A DNA stretch of 64,000 nt, taken from NCBI GenBank assembly GCA_000827495.1, contig KN817518.1:1204405-1268404 (forward strand), written 5' to 3'. The DNA comes from Hypholoma sublateritium FD-334 SS-4. Its lineage: Eukaryota; Basidiomycota; Agaricomycetes; Agaricales; Strophariaceae. A model generated the notes under the pieces. The model was given only the letters and a program-made list of their open reading frames with translations, was not told where the DNA came from and searched no databases. Numbering within the stretch: the stretch's first letter is position 1; each line of letters opens with the position of its first letter. Made by a program: the position numbers and the translations under genes. This document shows positions 59,256-64,000 of the stretch, in pieces.

Positions 59256-61223
59256 TTAGTCTTCAAGGACAAGAACTGAGGCCCCACCATCTGCAGTTAC
59301 ACGCTTCCGTGTTTTCATGATCAAGTAACGCCTGCCAAATCGCGAGAGAACCTTGCCATCTTGTGAAGAGCTAAGGGATTCCGCCGACAAATTTGCAGGT
59401 TCAGAAAATAGTCCAATCCCGGAAGGAGCCAGAATGATGGCATGTCCTGTCTTCGAAAGAAACTCGTCCATAAGAACTCATAGGAACCGAAATTGAATGA
59501 GAATCACACCTGCAACTTGACTACCTGGTCGAACACATCCCGGCCAGAAAAGTCAGTTGGGACATGCTGAATAAGGTGCTGCCACCAAGTTGGTGAAGAA
59601 AACCGGTGGATTATTGTGACGGAGCAAAGGTCAAGTAATACAGACGGAACCACTGTTGGCTCTGGTTAAGCATAGAGTTGATTAGAGAAAATCAATTCAT
59701 GTATTTATGTTCTCAATCTCACCTTGGGTGCTGATGATAACCCTAATTGCAAGGTGCCGTTGTTGACGAATCACATTCAACAGTGATTTTGTGAGGCCAG
59801 TCGTCGTTCTTTGGCAAGATAAGTACTATAGAATAATCAGCAGGGAGCAAAAGAGTTGATAATATACGCAGACCTTGTGTGCCTCATCGACAACCAAGAC
59901 TTTCCCTGTTCCAATGTCTGCCCGAATGAACAACCTTACAATTATCTCAAACAAACCACATGCCGACGCCTCATCAAGGAATGGATCAGAGAGGTCAACA
60001 ATTGTCAATTGACCAGGTGCAAAGAGGCTGCCCCTTTTTGTGCGTTTCTTCTGTCCCGATAAGCCATACGATACTTCAGGTTCTAAGAAAGCATTCAGCA
60101 GTGTCATTCGCTGCTCCAAGCTGGCTAACTGAGCTGGATTGAATTTTTGTTTGGATATGTTCAATTGTGACATGAACGCCGCAAATGTGAACTTCTCCCC
60201 GAGGTCGCGCAAAATTGACTATCAGACAATGTCAGAATGAGATTGAATCAAGTTAGATGGCCTAATGAAGACATACGAGAATTATTTGCATGTACAGAGG
60301 GGCTGATTCTGATGAGCCGACTGCCATCATCGACAGGATGGCAGCGGCATCGAGTTCGGTGTTCTTGAAGTACAAAGGCTCAACTGTGATCTTGGCGTCT
60401 CCAAAACACGAGTAAACTGCTTTCATCGTGTGCAACGACGAGTGCGAAACGTAAACACAAACTGGAACTCCAGAGACATGGGATGAAATGGAGGATGAGA
60501 GCCAGGCGGCTTCGCTTGGTAGACAACTTGCTCCGCCTTCGCCATAATGCAAAACCAGCCCAACCAACGGCTTAGCTAGAGTACCAATTGCCGGAAATTT
60601 TGGGATGAGCATGTTTTCAAGGATAGTTGCAACTGTGTGCGATTTTCCGGAACCTGAAATCTGTGAGCATGTAATTTATGTGAGTGTCTGTGAGTCCCAA
60701 CCTTGCACACCACAAACGATTGCCGAAAATGGAGCATTCTAAGCAGTCCAAGATAGGATATTTAGCGCCGTAGAAGGGACCAGAAAAGCAATGCAGCTGA
60801 CAGTATTGATGTACAGACGTTTGTCTTCCAGGACTTCTTTTCCGTTAGGTGAGCTGATGACATGGAATAATGTGGTGATCATAGTATGCATTTACTGTCT
60901 GGGACTCACTGTATGGCGAGTACTTTTCCGAGAACTCCATATTGTGTCGCATGTTTGCCGTTTGCAGTGGCCAAAAAACCATCTCTCGTCATTAACGGCG
61001 CGGTGGCCAGGTCATGCCCTGCGATGAGAGCCTGAGGGTCCGAGTCATCCAAATCAGAAGAATCGGATTCTTCAAGTAGTTGCCATTCGACGTGGTCTAA
61101 GTTGACCTAGATGCTGAATATATCCTATAAGTTCACGACATCGGCGAGTTGAACACTTACAGATGACGGCGACATTGCTTCGTCGTCTTGATCATGGTCG
61201 ATATCGCGCGTTGTTGGAGACAT
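59256..61223 (-). CDS. HerA/FtsK-like P-loop ATPase
   Basis: Predicted AAA-like ATPase of the HerA/FtsK/VirB4 superfamily; role in fungi unknown. ATG 61221-61223 (MSPTTRDIDHDQDDEAMSPS), an acidic N-terminus (LLEESDSSDLDDSDPQA), then NAPFSAIVCGVQ joined across an intron to GSGKSHTVATILENMLIP (Walker A, about 60655-60630). A long central region (VGLVLHYGEGG, VYVSHSSL, FKNTELDAAAILSMMAVG) precedes Walker B VLVVDEAHK (about 59880-59905) and TKSLLNVIRQQRHLAIRVII, STQEPTVVP, a HerA-like sensor block. The C-terminus (GHAIILAPSGIGL, FGRRYLIMKTRKRVTADGG) stops at 59256-59258. About ten exons, about 560 residues. The superfamily assignment comes from motif order only. Confidence 0.78.
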
Positions 61224-61898
61224 ATAGTTAGTTTAGAACGTATGGGATAATCCTGGAAAACGGCCGCGTAGAGAGAGATAGAGAGAGTACTTATAGTCAA
61301 GAGTTCACCATACGCCCGGACAAATAGGCTTTGAATGGGATACAGGGCCGTGCTGCTGCAATATCGATCCGATGAAAGCTCGCCCGACGCCAAAGAAGTA
61401 TTGTGCCAACACGAGGCGCCAGAGGAGTAATTTCCGTCCCGCTTTATGCAGTGGTGTTTGTTGTTATCTCCCAGGCTGTTTATAGCTTGAATGATTAGTA
61501 TTCTGAAGGAAGGACTAGGGATGTTCACGAGAGTTCGCCGTGCGGATTATGGGATCCACATAGCTCCGGGGAACGCTTTCGTTTGTCGATAAAAAAAGTA
61601 AATAAGACTACCTCTTAGGATCATACAGGGTAGCAGAGATAGAGTTTTTGAAGGGATATGCACATTGTCAGACGAAAGCAAATTGAAAGAGCTAGCATCA
61701 GCCGCCAGCGCATCTGAAGTTTGAGCTGATAGGCAGAGATACGTGACATTTGGGCGGCCCGAGATATGTATCCGAAAGCGGCGCCGCGACCGTGACGCAT
61801 TGCATACCTGAGTACTGACCTCTTGTCCTCAAGTTACGGTTCCGAGTTTTCGCAGATTGCTTGCGTACTTTTTCGACTAGAAAACGTGCTCAGAAGAA
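61224..61898. promoter_or_regulatory. Divergent intergenic region, ATPase / RRP8
   Basis: 675 bp between two starts. GC-rich near 61750-61800 (cggcccgag, ggcgccgcgac). No TATA consensus and no gene seen. Confidence 0.4.
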
Positions 61899-63248
61899 AT
61901 GTCTCTCTTTGAGGTTGCTGGTTGGGCCGTCAAAGCAGCACCGATTCGCGAAGGCCCTCAACAGGTATCAAAAAAGCGCAAACGCCCAAGCAGCCACAGC
62001 CAACTGGAAGTTGTGGAAGTCAACGTTGAAAAGCTCATGGCCAAAATGGGAAATTCGAATCCGGCGGAATCGTCAATACAAAAATTAGAAAGGAAAAAGC
62101 GGCAGAAGACGAATCGGCAGAAACAGGTCAAGGGCAGTGAGGAAGAGATAAAAGATCGACCTACTACGCCGCCTCGGAAAGCTATTAAAAGGAAAATAGA
62201 AACAAAAACAAAAACGAAGCAGACAGTAGATTCTGCGTCGGTGTTACCGTTGAAGTCAAAGCCGACATCCGAGGGACCTCAAGAAAATCCTAATGCTAAA
62301 ATGACCGCCCTGCAGAAGAGTATGAAAAATAGTCTAGATGGCGCAAGGTTCAGGTTAGTGATTTCAATTTATTTGTGGAATGTGTCTCACTTGTCTGAGA
62401 AGACTCCTAAACGAGAATTTGTACAAAACAGATAGCTATCAGGCCCATGAACTGATGAGAAATGACCCTAAAGTCTTTGAAGAGGTGCGGTACGTTCTTA
62501 CGAGCATGTGTACTTCGTTGATTGATTTTTCCAAACTAGTATCATAACGGATTTCGACACCAAGTTGTGTCATGGCCTATCAACCCCGTTGAACACTTCG
62601 CGTCGATGTTTGCGTCGTATTCCCAGAAAACTCTAATAGCAGATTTGGGCTGCGGTGACGCTGCTCTGGCAAAGAATCTTTCATCCAAGGGTATCTCCGT
62701 TATCTCATTTGATTTGGTGTCGGATAACGAGTACGTGGTGGATGCGGATATTTGTGACAAAATACCTCTTCCTGGATCAGAAGAATCAGGTAAACCTAAG
62801 TCGGCAGGAGCGGGCCAAGTTGTCGACGTTGTTGTCTGCGCTCTCAGTTTAATGGGGGTCAATTGGCCTAACTGTATACGCGAAGCATGGCGAATTTTGA
62901 AACCAGGGTGAGTGACTACCTTGAACATAGTCATTTCTGCGATTAACTATTTTTACGTACCAGGGGTGAACTCCATATTGCTGAAGTAACGAGTCGCTTT
63001 ACGGATATTGAGCAATTCCAAAACTTACTCGGATCTATCGGATTTCGGTTGAAGTCAAAGGTATGTCTATCTTTTCGTATCACAAGAAATCTGCTAATCA
63101 AGATGATTACCAGAATGACAAGATCAGTTCACATTTCATATTATTTGAATTCGCCAAGATTCCAAGGGCAAGCAAAACGCAGAAGGAATGGTCTGGATTA
63201 TTGTCAAAAGGCTCTATTCTAAAGCCTTGTGAATATAAAAGAAGATAG
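61899..63248 (+). CDS. RRP8: 25S rRNA (adenine-N1) methyltransferase Rrp8
   Basis: Nucleolar SAM-dependent methyltransferase that modifies an adenine of large-subunit rRNA; also needed for early rRNA cleavage. ATG 61899 (MSLFEVAGWAVKAAPIREGP). The N-terminal half is lysine-rich with nucleolar-type basic clusters (KKRKRP, ERKKRQKTNRQKQ). The Rrp8 domain starts MTALQKSMKNSLDGARFR, then LLNENLYKTDSYQAHELM, YHNGFRHQVVSWPINPVE, the SAM loop IADLGCGDAALAK (about 62637), DADICDKIPL, VVDVVVCALSLMGVNW and REAWRILKPGGELHIAEVTS, SRFTDIEQF, then FILFEFAKI. Stop at 63248. About 365 residues, five exons. All expected motifs are present. Confidence 0.95.
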
Positions 63249-63770
63249 AATATTTACGGTAGGATTTACGATGCATACTTTTACAGACTTGATGACATGA
63301 TGTTGCTTCTGAGTATCTGTTTTATCTGGTTGACTTGGCTGCGGCATGTATACGCCAGGACTTCGTTATGACCACTACTTCGTCACTACTGCAATTCCGA
63401 GGCAACCAATGGGTTTCATGGCATGAAACTGCATAAATAGTATCAAGGCTATTTGATGAACATATTCCCGCATTTTAAGAGGAAGAGGACCACCTGGGAC
63501 GAAGGTGATTTTCGAGGTTATCGGCATCTAACGAAGTGACGGTGGCATATAGAGTTGTGTTCCACTTATAATCGTGTACTGTCTGTGTGACCATCCTTGT
63601 TAAATGAGGTTTGTTTGATCAATTTTGGATAAGGATCCAAGCGAACCATGTGCATGGGGCTGCAAGCTGTAAAACTCGACCCTATCGTATTTCTGTGGCT
63701 CCTATCTAGCTTGTAACGGCTAACTTTCGACTTAAATCACATCGTCAATTCTGCCTGCAACACTCATCTC
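63249..63770. promoter_or_regulatory. Intergenic region upstream of FUR1
   Basis: Between two plus-strand genes. A cataaata element lies at about 63433-63440. No coding or RNA feature supported. Confidence 0.35.
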
Positions 63771-64000
63771 ATGGCTACTCGTGTCAACGTCCTTTCCCAT
63801 CCCATCATCAATGCAGAGCTGTCCAAACTACGACAAGCATCTACTTCGTCCAAGGAGTTCCGAGAGGTCCGCACTAGGATGCGCCATTGTATGAGCTGAG
63901 TGCAATGCTGAAATTGAATCTCAAGGGCGTAGAGACAATAAGTTTACTCCTCGGTTACGAAGCATCTCGTACCTTAGAGGAAGAGTCTTATGATGGGGTA
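63771..64000 (+). CDS. FUR1: Uracil phosphoribosyltransferase, 5' part (cut by window end)
   Basis: Pyrimidine salvage enzyme making UMP from uracil and PRPP. ATG 63771 gives MATRVNVLSHPIINAELSKL followed by RQASTSSKEFRE. A GTCCGC...CAAG intron (63868-63928) joins to GVETISLLLGYEASRTLEEE. This matches the N-terminal helix-turn region of the UPRT family (xxHPxxxxxLxxLRxxxTxxxxFRE ... LLxYEA). The catalytic PRPP loop lies beyond the window, so the call rests on about 60 residues. Confidence 0.8.

Noticed and set aside
1..64000. Mobile elements, CRISPR arrays, viral or toxin genes
   Set aside because: No transposase, reverse transcriptase, terminal repeats, regular spacers or viral proteins were recognised on either strand.

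Overview
The window is nuclear DNA from a filamentous basidiomycete, most likely a mushroom-forming Agaricomycete. The support is many short spliceosomal introns (about 45-70 nt), dense genes on both strands, a DUF6534-type membrane protein and a WW-like membrane protein of a basidiomycete-restricted type, a P450, an intron-containing nuclear tRNA-Tyr, and fungal housekeeping genes. No prokaryotic operons, CRISPR arrays, insertion sequences or recognisable retroelements were seen. Exon joins were inferred by eye from splice signals and family conservation; CDS coordinates give start codon to stop codon including introns.

Layout. 1-9 kb: chitin synthase (-, running off the left edge), GST-like protein (+), COQ10 (-), six-knuckle CCHC protein of the CNBP/Gis2 type (-). 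9-18 kb: Aro8-like aminotransferase (+), deoxyhypusine synthase (-) sharing a 125-bp divergent promoter with a TRAPPC2L/Tca17 gene (+), RTP1/TANGO6-like RNA polymerase II import factor (-), tRNA-Tyr (-) and a possible tiny gene beside it. 18-29 kb: DUF6534 membrane protein (+), cytochrome P450 (+), COMPASS Shg1 subunit (-), uroporphyrinogen decarboxylase (+), Old Yellow Enzyme-like oxidoreductase with a membrane tail (+). 29-43 kb: succinyl-CoA:3-ketoacid CoA-transferase (-), ASCC3/Slh1-like helicase with a degenerate, shortened second half (+), kynurenine-type aminotransferase (-), ferric reductase (+). 43-54 kb: ankyrin-DysF-FYVE-RING protein resembling the endosomal mRNA-transport adaptor Upa1 (+), uncharacterised acidic-tailed protein (-), PI31 proteasome regulator (-), Prp5 helicase (+). 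54-64 kb: nucleoporin Nsp1 (-), WW-like membrane protein (+), DUF952 protein (+), HerA/FtsK-like ATPase (-), Rrp8 methyltransferase (+), uracil phosphoribosyltransferase (+, cut by the right edge).

The genes do not form one pathway. Several touch RNA and translation (Prp5, Rrp8, deoxyhypusine synthase, Slh1-like helicase, CNBP, tRNA-Tyr, the Upa1-like adaptor), and others cover mitochondria, haem and redox. The strongest novelty candidate is the Upa1-like gene at 43.6-47.3 kb: a dysferlin-type domain inserted between ankyrin repeats and FYVE, two separated acidic F-x-Y-P motifs, and a 3-nt micro-exon supplying one zinc-site-region histidine of the FYVE signature. Next is the Slh1-like helicase, with a 14-nt micro-exon inside Walker A and a second cassette that has lost several motifs and its final Sec63 unit.
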